A stretch of 64,000 nt of DNA from Phaeotremella fagi. Its lineage: Eukaryota > Basidiomycota > Tremellomycetes > Tremellales > Phaeotremellaceae. Below the pieces are notes generated by a model that did not search any database, was not told where the DNA came from, and worked only from the letters and a program-made list of their open reading frames with translations. Location of the stretch: contig BCHU01000001.1 in assembly GCA_001599715.1 (NCBI GenBank), positions 729,634 through 793,633 of the forward strand, read 5' to 3'. The position numbers and the translations under genes are program-made. Of the stretch, positions 45,511 through 58,480 are shown piece after piece (the first letter of the stretch is position 1; the number at the start of each line of letters is the position of its first letter).

Positions 45511-47236
45511 TATTATCGTGATAAAGTTTTATTATGTTCCTTGTCCCTTTCCATTAAGCATCCAATTGATTCGATAAGTAATGATATTTATTCAATACAC
45601 TTTTATCCTTAATTTACCAAGGTTAAATCGATTAGCTATATAATTAAAAGACAGTCAACTCAAACGATCATCTCGATGTTTGTTCCTCTTGTTGTCCTAT
45701 AGGAAGGATAAAGCTTAATAGGAGTGTCGATCGATCGCCAAATCTCTGTGAATGAAGGATAAGAATAGGTCCTTCTATCGATCTCTTTACACCTCCTTTC
45801 GATGGTGAGTAGCGATCGCCAACTCTAAAATGCCAAAGGAGTGTAGTTGACTTTTCGTAGGAATCGCGCACTGACGATCACCGAGTAATCTAATGGAAAC
45901 AAACAGTTTCAGTCAACTCCTAGTTTGGCATTATAGTTTTACATTCACTGAAGGGGTCTGTTTCTACTTACGAAATTAAGTTGATTTAGTAAAACCTAGT
46001 CCCATGGATGTTATTTTTTTTTGAATGAACGTCTTTAATCGTGTATGTAGACGTTTTTCAAATAAAATAAACTCAATCAGAACTGCTATGTCTAAAATGA
46101 TCCGGTATTAGTTTCAAATATAAACACAAGATGGAAAGGATATAGTAGGATATTTACCATAAGCGCAGTTGTTGCTCCACGCAAAACAACTATTTTCAAC
46201 TTGTTCTCAGGGCTGTGCCAAGCTCGTCGATAACAACCAAAAATCGTCTGTCCTTTGATCCGCCTCCACTTTGATTGTAAACTGAGTAAGTGAAAAGAGG
46301 AATTCGTCAACTGCGAGCGAATGATAGGATTCCAGCTAGGTAGAATTCGAGAGAATGGAATCGATTGTTTGCGCTGTCGGGGATTCCAAGGATGATTTAG
46401 GAGACTTTTCCCTGTTATGTTAAGATATTGAGAGTAGTAGTTATTGACCCCTGACTAACGCGTAGGGTACCAAGTAAGGATAAGAATGTCAATGTGAGGA
46501 AATGAGTCGGAGGAATTTGTCTGTAAGACCGGACGTTCTTTGACACAAAGACGTTCTTGTAAACTATAGTCGTTTACAGGTAGTGTAGGTACAAGAACAA
46601 AACTAATCAACTATATATAAAGATCAACTCTGAAGTGATCTACAAACGGAACATGTGAGAAAAAGACTTGTAATAAACAAAGGGTGTAATCGAGAGTGGC
46701 AGCAGTAACCTAAATAGAAGTAAATTAACAGCATGGGTTTCTGATTCCCATAAATCCTTCCATCTCACGCTTGCAATCATCATGACGCCAGCATAGTTTG
46801 GTTCCTGGACAGTGGGTCCGGCTCATTGGAATCGAATTTTCATTCTCACAATCTCTCCAATCTTTGAAAGAAACTTGGAATCATGTAGATCTTCAGCCAC
46901 TATCTCATCCTTCAGCTAATGGGGATTATCCCAAAAAGTGCATATATATGCTTCTTCGGAGGTGTTTAAATTCTTCCCTAACGTAAATTATTCGGGGGCT
47001 GCCCCGTGAATCTTTCGGTGCTGCCGGAGATATTTTACTCGACCTCCCATCCTTATTCTGGGCTCAAATAAGGCAACCGCAATATAATACTTGCCACGTG
47101 CGTTCTCGATCTTCCTGACGTGAGGATTCTACTCGTCCACATTTGTATACACCTTATAGTCTGTTCAAGTTATACCTATCATCTCCATACAAATCACCAT
47201 CATCTTATCTCTATTCACGTGTATCAACAAACAACA
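45511..47236. promoter_or_regulatory. Long divergent intergenic region
   Basis: About 1.73 kb between the Zn2Cys6 gene and the SQS1-like gene, the longest gap in the right half. Only short frames are present, none with splice support. A TATA-like CTATATATAA lies at 46611-46620, too far (over 600 nt) from the next start codon to be its obvious TATA box, so an unannotated transcript is possible. No tRNA or other RNA was recognised. Confidence 0.4.
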
Positions 47237-50200
47237 ATGACAACTAGACAAAATTTTGGTGATTTTCTCAATTCAGCTGGACCTTCTACACCAAGAAACA
47301 GAGGTGGGGGGAATGGTTTTCGAGGAGGAGGTGGTGGTGGTAGAGGAAGAGGCAGAGGTGGGAGTAGTAAGACTGATTACTCAAACGTACCCCTTGATTA
47401 TGATAAACTCAATAAACAGGGATATACACGAATGGAATGTGAGTGGTTTGATAGTCCACCATAATCATTCCAGCTTGATCGAAGACGATAGCGTCATCGG
47501 GGTTTTTTGATACTTTTCATTGATACCATGTTTAGCATTCACTGTTGCGCCTCATGATACTCCATCCAATCAATCTAATACCCCAACAAGAGGTAGAGGA
47601 ACTTGGACACCCAGAGGTAGAGGTGGGAACAGAGGTGGAACACCTCATACAGGCGATCAAAATCATAATCATCAAGGCTACCATACACCATCATCTGGAC
47701 CTTCAGGTTCAGCAACTCCAGTCCGAGGTTTAGGTTTCAGAGGTAGAGGACATGATAGTCATAGTAGAAGTAACGGTCCTTTCAGAGGTGGATTAGGTTT
47801 TGGAAATCAACGAAACGGTAAAGAGAATGTTTATTGGGGTGGAAAGGGTGCTCCGATCTTTGTTAAAGCTGGTGAACTTTTTAAGGATGGTGAAGTTGAT
47901 GTTGTCACCATCGATAAAGGTGGGTTTGGATATATATACAGGAATATGTCCTTATTCTGATCATTTTCTGCTTGTTCCTGAAACAGATGATCACGTTCAC
48001 GTAGACAGACTCCCGTTATCAGACCCATCTGCGCCTCAGATGGTTGATCTGAAGGACGAGACTGAAGTTGAGGTTTTTGACTTCAACGATTTTAATCGCT
48101 TGGCATTTGGTTCGACGAGTTCGCAGACCGTCTCCCGACAGATCAGGCCGACGATAGGAACGACTGAGACGGGTTTAGAGTTTGCGTCTTTCCCCTCCTT
48201 TCCCCAGTCTACAGAATCGACCCAAATACGAGAGGATGTACAGCAGGAAAATGATGTTGATCCCCAAATTGAAAATATCGCTGGCGGGAACGACGAAGGA
48301 ACCATGGCTGATGATGATGAGGGAGACGTTAAAGATGACGAGGGAGACGATCCTGCCTTCTTCATCGACGTTGAACCAGAGATTACAGTTGATTCTGCTT
48401 CACCTCCTTCATTCTTCGTCGATACCGATCCAGTGATTGATTCATCTGGAAGTTTGGCTCAACAGTCTCGACCAACTTATGACACCTTGTCGAGTGTCCC
48501 GCTTGGTATCAACAATAACGAGACCAATTCCGACGAAGAAATCATCCTGGTACCCAAAAAATACACTCAACCACTTCCAATCAACGTTTCCACCATATCT
48601 AAACCCTCGAAACTCCCTCAAGCAGCTAGCAAAGCCATCGACACACAATTCAAAGGGGTATACATGGATCCCAAAGTACCTTCAACGCGTAAAGATAAGA
48701 AAAGTTTGAAGAAGGAGAAAAGACGTAGGAACAGAAATAAGAATAAGAATAAAAATCATGCGAATGGGTTTCCGAGGGATGATTCTGATATGGAATGGGG
48801 TAGTGATGGACCTCCACCTGATATTCTTGCTGTTGAAGGTTTAGATGATATGGGTGACCAAGGTGATGATATGGCTATCCTTCGTGATTATCTCGCTGGG
48901 ACTCTTTTGAACGCGAAAAGTGAAAGGGAAGAGCTTGATGAGGAGAGATTGGCTTTGGGTGATGAAGGCGATGAGGATGAGGAAGAAATCAGTGATGATG
49001 AAGAAGTAGAGGAGGTAGAAATTGATATTCGACATGAGAGAAGCGCGATTGGTAATGGGATCAAAACAGATAGCGAGTCTGGTATGGCCAGTCAAGATGA
49101 CGATGGTGGAGACTGGGAGTCTTCATCAGGGGAATTAACGGATGAGGACGACGACAAGCATGAGATGATTGTACGTTACATTTGATATCACACCACTCAC
49201 ACCATGATTCAGCCAGGTAAAGCCGCAAATGGTAAATCCAAAGGAAAAGGACGAGCCAAGCTTCCGCAGGAAACCTTCTACGATCCAGAGAGCTACCTCA
49301 GAAAACGGGGTGAAGGATCCGATATATCAGACGAATCTGATGTCGACGTTGACGATTCGGATGATTCTGATTTAGGAGAGATGGATATGAATTTCGTCGA
49401 TGAAGATGAAGACGATTCTGATAAGTCTGATGGAGAAGATTTATTCACTGGTAAATCGGCTTGGGACGATGAGACTGCTTGGTTCATCCGAGACATGGAG
49501 GAAGCTTTGGATGCAAGTTTACCATTGAAAGATAGGAAACAGAGAAACAAGCTGTACAATGCTATAGAGACTGGTGATTTTGGAGATGATTGGCCAACTG
49601 GTAGGTCGTAACATCACAACGAAAGTGGTAGATATACTTACATATTGTACAGCACCAGTCAAGAAAGGTAAAAACAAAAAAGCCAACCTCAAAAATATCC
49701 CTGAAGAGCTTCAAGATCAATGGGAGAAAGATCGACAAAAGAAGGCCGAAAAGAAACGTCAAAGAGAACTAGAACGGATCGTCGCTGAGATCGAACGTCA
49801 ACAGTTCGGAAGTGGGAGCGGTAAGAAACACCGTAAATCCAAAGGATCAAGTCTCGTTCAAAGAGCCTCCATAGCTCATCTCATACCAGCAAGCGCAACA
49901 GAAGTAGCTGAATTATTCGATATCCAATCGGAAGAAGAATATCTGTCTTCGATTCAATTGGGTCCTGGTGGTGGGAAACGTCGTCGTGGTCCTGGATTGA
50001 TTGATCTTTTACCGAAAACTCTGGAACAGATTGATCAGGATATCAGAGATTTCGTGATTGATTATGGGAAATCTTCTTTGGCTTTGCCTCCTATGGATAA
50101 GGAAGGGAGGAAGAAGGTTCATATGTTGGCTGAATGCTATGATTTGAAATCTAAGAGTAAAGGATCTGGGAAGAATCGTTTCCCGTGAGTACAGACGTCT

Positions 50201-50717
50201 TCGTAACAAGCAAAAATTGGGGATTTACTAACAACTTTCGAACAGTGTTTTAATCAGAACGATTCGATCAGGTAGTAACATCGACGAACACCGTATTAGC
50301 AGAATCATTAGTTCTACAACTAAATTCTCCAAATCGATTTACAACAATAAATCAGGCGGCGGGAAGAAGAAGGGATCAGGACCTAGTCGTGATGTTGGAA
50401 GTTCAGTTCGTCATAAGGAAGGTGACGCTGTTGGTGAAGGAGCTGAAAAGATTGGTATGGATAACATTGGTCATAAATTGTTAAGTAAGATGGGGTAAGT
50501 TTTTGGTTTTCTTTTTCCGTTTTCATAGTGAACGTTTAGTGATGGTATTTGATTAGTTGGAGCGAAGGTGATCGAATTGGTAAAACTGGTGGTCTGGACG
50601 CTCCGTAAGTGATCCCGTTTATCCTCAGTTTGGTTGGGTAACGACTGATCGGCCGATGTGACTTGTAGAATCGTTGCTATTGTCAAAAACACTAAAAGTG
50701 GTCTCGGAGCTTATTAG
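47237..50717 (+). CDS. SQS1: R3H and G-patch protein, SQS1-like (1011 aa)
   Basis: Eight exons: 47237-47438, 47536-47919, 47987-49170, 49213-49600, 49653-50184, 50246-50494, 50557-50604, 50669-50717. The N-terminus is Gly/Arg-rich with RGG repeats (RNA binding). The middle is acidic and disordered with a Lys/Arg/Asn-rich basic patch (RRRNRNKNKNK). Near the C-terminus is an R3H-type segment (about residues 855-925, including GRKKVHMLAECYDLKSKSKG), then a G-patch at about 965-1011 (IGMDNIGHKLLSKMGWSEG, then GLDAPIVAIVKNTKSGLG). In yeast, Sqs1/Pfa1 uses its G-patch to stimulate the helicase Prp43 in ribosome maturation and splicing. The length and domain order agree with that family. It should act in nucleus and nucleolus. 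Confidence 0.88.
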
Positions 50718-51310
50718 TCGTTATCTTTTGGGCGTAGGGCGTTGGGGAGGTACACCGTTCGTGTGAAAAGAATAGATCTTGGAGATGAATCTGTTGTTGA
50801 GCTACGATTGTTGTCCGCAGTTCAGAGTAATCAAGGTTTACTGCTGGCGTTGTTCGTCCCTCGTTCTTTGAGATGCGTATCTGTTTTAATAGACTGTGAT
50901 GGATGGTTTTCATGAGTTTACCCTGACATCTCTACCTTTCTGTTCCGGAATTTTCGCTCCTACAAGTTACTAGACCATAGCAGATGATTTTAAGTTAAAT
51001 TGTTTGATTCAAGACTTGGCTTTAAAAGCGAAGACTTTAGTCAAAATAGAAACTACATCATTGGAGAGCAGACAGATAACCAAACTACCGTATATTCATT
51101 GGACGAAAGTCACTCTCGCAGTCAAGACGATCAATTCGCAGTATATTTAATAAGAACTACTAACCTTGGCGAAGATCGTTAAACCAACAACTCAATTAAA
51201 AAGATGACATCTGATGTATAACTTACTGCGAAAACCAACCTACCCGAAAAAACCACAATGCCAAGAGAAATGGGGTTTTTTTCCAGGAACGATGCGAGTC
51301 CTTTTTCTTT

Positions 51311-51319
51311 ATCAGATAA
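51311..51319 (+). promoter_or_regulatory. ATCWGATAA iron-GATA site 1
   Basis: ATCAGATAA, inside the near-palindrome TTATCAGATAA. This matches the published binding consensus ATCWGATAA of fungal iron-responsive GATA repressors (SreA, Fep1, Sre1; Cir1 in Cryptococcus is the relative). It is 735 nt upstream of the ferric reductase ATG. Confidence 0.6.
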
Positions 51320-51517
51320 CGGCCGAAAGTGAACCGGATGGGACGTTCCTCCTTAAATCCTCTTCTCTGCTGACATGCTTGAGCCCCTGAGATACTTCAA
51401 GGGATCTCGACCTAAAACAGTTAAACTTGGTGCTAGGTTTCGATCATTGTTCGACCGTGACTTAACAGTTGGGTCCGAGGTTGGTCGTCTGAGGGTATAT
51501 TGTGAATCTTGATTTTT

Positions 51518-51526
51518 ATCAGATAA
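51518..51526 (+). promoter_or_regulatory. ATCWGATAA iron-GATA site 2
   Basis: ATCAGATAA followed by an A run, 528 nt before the ferric reductase start. Same consensus and orientation as site 1. Confidence 0.6.
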
Positions 51527-51687
51527 AAAAAAATTCAAACACGGTCTGGAAGGTGACGCCATTCCTTCTCCTGATTCCTGATTAATCGGCCGATTGGTTA
51601 CCTTGTTTCAAGGTCTAGATGGCAGGTTGGACTTAGAGGTTGCTACTACTACCTGAAGCTTCTCCCCTTGCAACAATTCGTTTTTTT

Positions 51688-51696
51688 ATCTGATAA
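51688..51696 (+). promoter_or_regulatory. ATCWGATAA iron-GATA site 3
   Basis: ATCTGATAA preceded by a T run, 358 nt before the ferric reductase start; the W position is T rather than A. Confidence 0.6.
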
Positions 51697-52053
51697 GCGG
51701 ACAGGTACAAACTGTTCGCGCTAACGATGGTGTGTGAACTGGCTCGTTTTTTTAAGGGTTCTGGATCTTTGGGCTTTTTTTCTCTCTCGTTCGTGATTTG
51801 TGAATTTGGAGGTGAGAGTGCTATACTGCCATTGGGTGGGGTTTTTACATTGTTCTTTCAATTGATATAATTGGATTGAGACATTTTTCCCCCCCTTTTC
51901 TTACTCTTCTTTTCTCTTTTCTATTTCGTATTTCTTCAATCGTCAAGATTATCCATCTCTTTCACCTTTTCATTCATCTGCAATTCAATTTCCAGTTTTT
52001 CTACCTTACAGCCATTGGTTACGTAGACAACTTATCCCTCTTACATCACCACA

Positions 52054-54552
52054 ATGCCCGCTCAATATGGACCAGATTACTATGCCTCAAGACAGGCATG
52101 GATAATGGTCGGTGGGATCTTCGCCATCTCAACCGTTCATCATGGCTACAAGTTAATCTCTAATTGGTACAACCGTCGATCCCTTATCGCGTCTTACAAA
52201 ACCATCGATCATTCGACATCCACCGTCATTGATTATAACACTCGAAAAAGACAATCGAAAAGATTACCTCAAGCTCTTACAGCCTCTGTTAACAATTTAC
52301 TCCATCTTCGAACTTTCCCACTTTGGCTTTACTCTGGTACCACTTTGATGGAAATCTTTATTACCGTTACTTACATCGCTGTTATCCTCGCTTTGGCTTT
52401 TTTCAACACGTGTAAGTCGTCTCAGCTTAGCAATGATACCGTTCGTTACGAGTATTGAAACTAATCTTGTTTTCTGCCACTAGGGTCAAAGGGTACTTTG
52501 GATTTCGCTAATCAATGTGGTGTCATGGTACGTACTCCAACCTTTTTGTCAATCATGAACAAATCACTAAATGGTCTATACGGTAGGCGTTCTCACAGAT
52601 GATCCTCATCGTCGGTTTGGCGGGGAAGAACAACACCATCTCATTTCTCACCGGTATATCTTACCAAAAACTCAATTATCTCCACAGAGCTTCGGCAAGA
52701 ACAGCTCTTCTCCTTGCCTGGATTCATTCCATGCAACGTATCGCTAACGGGTGGGTCAATCATTCCTCCTACTTATGAACTTGTATTCCGTTAACCAACT
52801 CAACAGACTCACTCGTGATAAACTCCCTTCGTTCGCCTACGTCCAATGGGTAGGTCTCGGAATTCACTCAAAGCTTTACCTACGTATGTCGTGCTAATTC
52901 TTCTTGTTTTAGGGCTGCGTCGCTCTGGGTGCCTACACTATTCTCTTTTTATCAAGTTTCAGAATCGTCAGACATATGTTTTACGAATTTTTCCTCATCG
53001 CTCATTTGGTCTTCGCATTGTGAGTGGCACATAACCACTGCCATCTGTAATTCCGCCTCATTGATACTTTTTCCTAGGATATTCCTTGTTGCTGCATACA
53101 TGCACTATCCTGTACCAGTAGGATACTGGATCTGGGTAAGTTCTCCTCCACCGCTCAAGGCACGTCTTGATACTTATCTCGACATAGCCTGCACTTTTGA
53201 TTTGGGGTCTCGATAGATTGGTCAGATTAGGAAAATACTTTATTAACCATCGTATCTGGCGTGTGGTTACTGGTACGAAATTCTCTGAAACCGGGGAATG
53301 TACAGTCGAGCTTCTTGAGGGCGACGTTATGCGTTTAACCGTCAAGAACATTGCTCTTAAATGGTCTGCCGGTCAACATGCGTATGTCATCTAAACAAAA
53401 TATAACTTCATCGCTGACTGTACTTTTCGTGGCAGTTATCTCTCAATTCCATCTTTATCCAAATTACCTAAACTCCCTCATCCATTTTCTTATACCAATC
53501 TTCCAAGTAAAGATTCCAAATCTCGCGATGCTGTTTTCCTCATTCGTGCTTATTCAGGTAAGGTTGAAAGGGTTGACAACGAAATTATATGGCTGATCGC
53601 TTTATATTAGGTTTCACTCGTAACCTCGCCAATAAATTCACTGAGAGTAGTATAATGACAATCCCAACATATCTCGAAGGACCATACGGAACCCCACATC
53701 CATTGACCCACAACTCAACAGTGATCCTCGTAGCAGGTGGAACAGGGATTACATTCATCTTCTCACATTTCTTGAACCTCCTTTCGATGATTCCAGAATC
53801 TGCAGTTGAAGGATCTACGAAATCGGCAGTTCGAAATCTTCATTTAGTTTGGAATGTCAGGCATGCCTCGCATGTCGCTTGGATCGCACCAATCCTTAAT
53901 CAAGCTTTTGAGAACATGGTTATTCCAGCTGGTTTCAGGGTAAACATCGATATTCACGTTACAAGATCGATATTGGCTTCTGAACCTGAGACTAGTGGTG
54001 AAGGTTCTAATGGTGGTTTATCAGGAAAACTCGCTGAAGGTGTTCATGCAGGTTTAGAAAAAGTTCATCATCTTTCTCAACATCAAACTGAGAATGATGG
54101 TGATATATCCAATGAAAAGATTGATGATGTTTCAACACCTGAGACACCCATGTCTAGTGGTTCAGAAGATGGCTCGGACGATAGTGCTGGCGGAAGTGGA
54201 AATGGTGTTAGAGCTATTGAAGAGAAAGAGGTCGCTTTCGCCAAAGATCATTCTTTCGGTTTATCACCTTCCGCAAAAGCTTTATTCAAGTTTTCAGCCG
54301 GTAGAGCCAACATTGAAAAGATTATTGAAAGTGATGTTCAAACTTCACTAGGTCCTACTAATGTTACCGGTAAGTTAACGATGTTTCCTTACATGATGTA
54401 AAACTGTTCATTTAATTTGGTTTACTTTAGTCTGTGGTCCAACCGAACTCGCTCTCAGCACTAGAAAAGCTGTCGGTAGCCTCTCCACGGGAGATAGGGT
54501 TCTACGTGGACAAAATGAAATTGAATTCTATCACGAGACTTTTGGTTGGTAG
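52054..54552 (+). CDS. Ferric reductase, FRE family (656 aa)
   Basis: Ten exons: 52054-52411, 52484-52527, 52587-52750, 52807-52849, 52913-53019, 53078-53135, 53188-53381, 53436-53557, 53611-54369, 54431-54552. This is a plasma-membrane flavocytochrome that passes electrons from NADPH through FAD and two hemes to external Fe(III) or Cu(II). Membrane helices occupy residues 1-270, with heme-histidine candidates in LLLAWIHSMQRI and FFLIAHLVFALIF. FAD motif HPFSYTNL starts at 338, NADPH motif GGTGIT is at 406-411, and VCGPTELALS near the end is the last NADPH motif. A disordered acidic insert of about 100 residues sits before that motif. Three iron-GATA sites upstream suggest repression when iron is plentiful. 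Substrate metal is not certain. Confidence 0.9.
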
Positions 54553-55421
54553 GGAGTGTTGATTACTTGGTTGAACATAACTTCCTTTTTGATATAGTAT
54601 AGCTTCAGAATGATATTTGGGTTGATTTTTCAAGAAAACAAAGAAATTCGTTCGATATGAAGAGGGAAATGATTTGTTATATAGAAATAGATAGATACAT
54701 CGGGATGGATTATTTGACTCGAGTCATTCTCTTCAGCCTTTCAACAACCGACGCAAACACCCTACCCCTGTATGAGTATCTATGAATAGTTTAGGTTCGC
54801 AGCCTATATTACATCGCCACACTCGCTTGAAACACGTCCAAACCCCCCAAAATTTGTTGTTTTGATAAGAATAGAAAGATCAAGTTCTTAATATATCTTT
54901 TGATCATGCATTCATCTAGGGTTACGATGAGATTCCTGCACTTAAGTCGTCTAGATTTGATATTACCTTACTGTAATCGCGTTTACGGTATAGTCAGGGT
55001 ATAAAAACGTGAAAATAATGAAGAGAAGAAGAAGAAGAAAAGCAAAAACTTTGAGTGACGCGCTTAGTGGAAAGCACAGCTTTTAGATTTGGATCTATAG
55101 TCAAAGAAAGTATTGTTGTGCTATTTATTATATCTGTTTTTGATATAAACATCTCATCTTTTCATCCATTCTTACAAGACTAGGTGTTGATTTGGTTATT
55201 GGACAAACATACGACCAAGTACATATACATATAATAAACCCAGTACTCAGTCAAACCCAGAGACTCCTTCTTCCCTTGACGATCTCACGCGCTTTGACGA
55301 CTAAACAATACGATCGAGATATATCCATCCTATCTTCACTCTTTTTCATTCTATATAAGGAACACATCGACTCACACTCCATTCAATCTTCCCTCGAGAC
55401 CAAGACACCCATTTTCCAATA
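54553..55421. promoter_or_regulatory. Intergenic region and promoter of the heparinase-like gene
   Basis: 869 nt, no gene seen. A GAAGAA purine run lies near 55,020, and a TATA box candidate is at 55351-55360. Confidence 0.4.
55351..55360 (+). promoter_or_regulatory. TATA box candidate
   Basis: CTATATAAGG, about 70 nt upstream of the ATG at 55422. This supports transcription starting before that exon rather than only before the ATG at 55888. Confidence 0.5.
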
Positions 55422-58400
55422 ATGTCTAGATATCAGCAAGCTCCATATGGAGACGCTGCATCACCCGCACCAGGTCAGTATGGTGGGTATAGCAACGGAG
55501 GAGGTGGTTATGGTAATGGTGGTGGTGGATATGGTAATAACGGTGGTTACAGTGATGAACCTAGTTATGGTAACAATGGTGGATACAGCAGTGCAGCTGG
55601 TGGAGCTGGTTATGGTAGTGGAAACAATTGTATGTTTTTTTTCCCCCTGTTTCTTTCTTTTCTCTGTCGATCGATCATCTTTGTGCATATTATAGTTCTT
55701 TGCTGATTTATGCTTCTCCCAATTTACTCCCAATCATCCTTACATTGAAACACCATCAATTGACCTAATTCCCCTTTCTCACACGGTCTCCTTTGTCTCT
55801 TGGTAACAATATCCTGACCCTAATCCTTTTCATTGCAAACATCTTCATCTCTTCTCCTCTCATCATCTACCATACACTCATCTCACCATGTCACATTCCT
55901 CCGCCGAACTCGCCCCTCTCACAGATCCCATGTCATCTAACAACCCATACGCAGCATCCGGATCACAAAGGATTGCACCCAAAAAGAAAAGAAACAAGTG
56001 GCTTTGGGTTGGTTTACCAATTCTAGCTATCCTTATCATCGTTGGTGCTGTTGTTGGTGGAGTTGTCGGGTCGAGGAAATCAACCTCTTCAACTTCGTCT
56101 ACCTCAAATTCAGGTTCAAGTGGTGGAACCAGTGGTAATACTGGTCTACCGAGTGGAATCAGTAACACCGGTGTCAATGGCGCAGCTGCTACTGCTACTG
56201 GTGCAAATGGAGAAGTGTATTTGGCTGTTGCAACTGATACGTACATGTTACCCGTTTACGCTACAGGAGTGAGATTTTTTGATTTATTATTACCTTGAAC
56301 CCAGCTGACCAACACAATCAGACCTTCACTTCAGGTTACTCATCACCAACAGTTTTATCGTCACCTTCAAAGCTTGATTCTTGGCCAACCGATCCATCTC
56401 CCCCATCAAACTCAACAGCTGGCATCAGACCTCATCCTCGATTAATCGCTCCAGCTTATAAATGGACTGCATTGACTTCAGGCGGTTTGATCGCGAATGA
56501 TCCTTACCTCAAGTACTGGAACGCGACTATCGTTGCCAACGCGACTAGCACACTTTCGGATGAACCTGTTCCCTATATCACCGATGGTGGTCTTGGCGGT
56601 TCAGGTGTTCTTGATGTTGCCAGAGAAATCAAGATGAAAGTTAAAAACTGGGCCTATGCTTACAAGATCACCAACAACACTGTTTACGCTGATAGAGTTT
56701 GGTTAGAGCTTACTGTAAGTTGTTCACCAGGTCATTGTTATAAAAAAGTTAACCCTCTCAGACCGCTGCCGGTAACACCAGTACATCATTCGGTGCTGAT
56801 GGTACCCGATGGAACCCAGCCCATTTCTTAGATCTTGCAGAGTTCTGTAACGCCTTCGCTATTGGTTACGATTGGTTATACGACCACTGGACGGACACTC
56901 AACGTGACCAACTCATGTGGTCCATTTTGAATCTTGGTCTCTCATTCGGTTATTCTGCTCTCACCAACGACGCAGCTGCTCAAGCAGGCGGTTACGCTTG
57001 GTGGACCGGTATGAACGGTGCAGCTCAAGTTAACGGTAACTGGAATTGCGTTAACAACGGTGGTTTAACCCTTGCCTCATTGGCCATCTTGGATCGTGAT
57101 CCTACCGGATTAGCAGCTAAGGTTCTTGCTCTTACAGTCCCATCAGCTTGGAACAATTGTTTCCAAGGTCCTCACGCTGACGGTACCTGGGCAGAAACTG
57201 CTAACTACTGGTACTTTGGTACAACCGGTGCTGCTGAGATGGCATCATCTTTAATCACCTCATTCGGTGATGATCATGGATTATCAGCTTCCAACCCCGG
57301 TTTCGCTCTCACCTCCCTTTACCACATGTACGTTCAAGGTATGACCTCGTTGTTCAACTATGGTGATCACGGACCCAACAAGTATTCAACCACTGCCAAC
57401 TCTTTACTTCTTTGGGGAAGTCTTTTCAAAGAGCCACGATACACTTTATACCAAAGAGATCATTATGACGCTTCAGAACCATGGTCAATGTTCTGGTATG
57501 ACCCATCTGTCTCTGGAACTTGGTGGGATGGATTACCTTTGGATCACTATTTCTCAAACGCAACAGATGAATGGGCAACAGCTAGATCGTCATGGTCAGA
57601 CAATTCAGGTACCTACTGGGCTATGAAATCAGGTGCATTGACAGGACATCAAACTCATGGTGATCTCGATATCGGAGATTTCGTCCTTGACGCAATGGGA
57701 CAAAGATGGGCTGGTGAACTTGGTTCAGGCCAATATTTGTCTGATGGTTATTTCAGCTCAGAGGCTCAAAATTCAGAAAGATGGTTGTATTACAGAAAAA
57801 TGACTCAAGGTCAGAACACCCTTTTGATCGATTACCAAAATCAAAACGTCGTCGCTGCCCCTACTTCCAACTATGGTTCTACTGGTACTTCCCAAGGAGC
57901 TGCACCTAGTTTCAACGTTTCTTCAACTGATACTGCATTCTTCACAACTGACATGTCATCAGCTTACAACTAGTGAGTCATCAATTTTTACTATTAGTCT
58001 TGTATCATACTGACCAGTCTCTATAGCACTGTTAAAAGAGGTATCAGATTCTTAAACGGCAGAAGACAAATTCTTTTACAAGACGACGTCTCGGGTGTCC
58101 CTTCAGGAACAGACGTAATGTGGAGAATGCACACCAACGCAACAGTAACAGTTTCCACCAACGGTACAACAGCCTCATTAGCCCTAGGTGGTCAAACATT
58201 GATAGCCTCAATTCTTTCCGGACCAACAGGAGCTACTTTCTCAACAATGAACGCCACACGTCTTTCCCAAACTCCACCTGTACCAACGGGACCAACGACT
58301 GCTGAAGATGGTGATCAACCCAATCCAGGTGTTACCGTCCTTGCTATCGATTCAACCGTCGGCGGAACTTTCTCTTTACAGGTTCTGTTCAATCCCCAAT

Positions 58401-58480
58401 GGTCAGGTTTCACAGCTAGTCAATACGTAACTCCACCAACGGTGTCCATTGATTCTTGGACGACTACCTCTCATAACTAA
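55422..58480 (+). CDS. Heparinase II/III-like membrane-anchored protein (869 aa)
   Basis: Five exons: 55422-55629, 55925-56268, 56322-56714, 56762-57972, 58027-58480. The first exon encodes a Gly/Tyr/Asn-rich tail; the second has a KKKRNK stop-transfer patch and one membrane segment (about residues 95-118), then a Ser/Gly linker, giving a type II membrane protein with the catalytic part outside. The ectodomain has the alpha-toroid-like part (VKNWAYAYKITNNTVYADRV, AIGYDWLYDHWTDTQRDQLM, HADGTWAETANYWYFGT) and the beta part (GHQTHGDLDIGDFVLDAMGQ) of the heparinase II/III polysaccharide lyase fold. Substrate in fungi is unknown, perhaps uronic-acid glycans. A second ATG at 55888 would give an 812-aa form without exon 1. 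Confidence 0.82.

Larger units (their letters stand above)
50718..52053. promoter_or_regulatory. Upstream region of the ferric reductase gene
   Basis: 1.34 kb without a gene. It carries three iron-type GATA sites (51311-51319, 51518-51526, 51688-51696) and a long pyrimidine-rich leader (about 51,870-52,010) before the start at 52054. Confidence 0.55.

Noticed and set aside
44535..45521. Several frames opposite or out of phase with the Zn2Cys6 exon 1
   Set aside because: Shadows of repetitive Gln/His/Pro/Leu-coding sequence; only one frame joins the zinc cluster.
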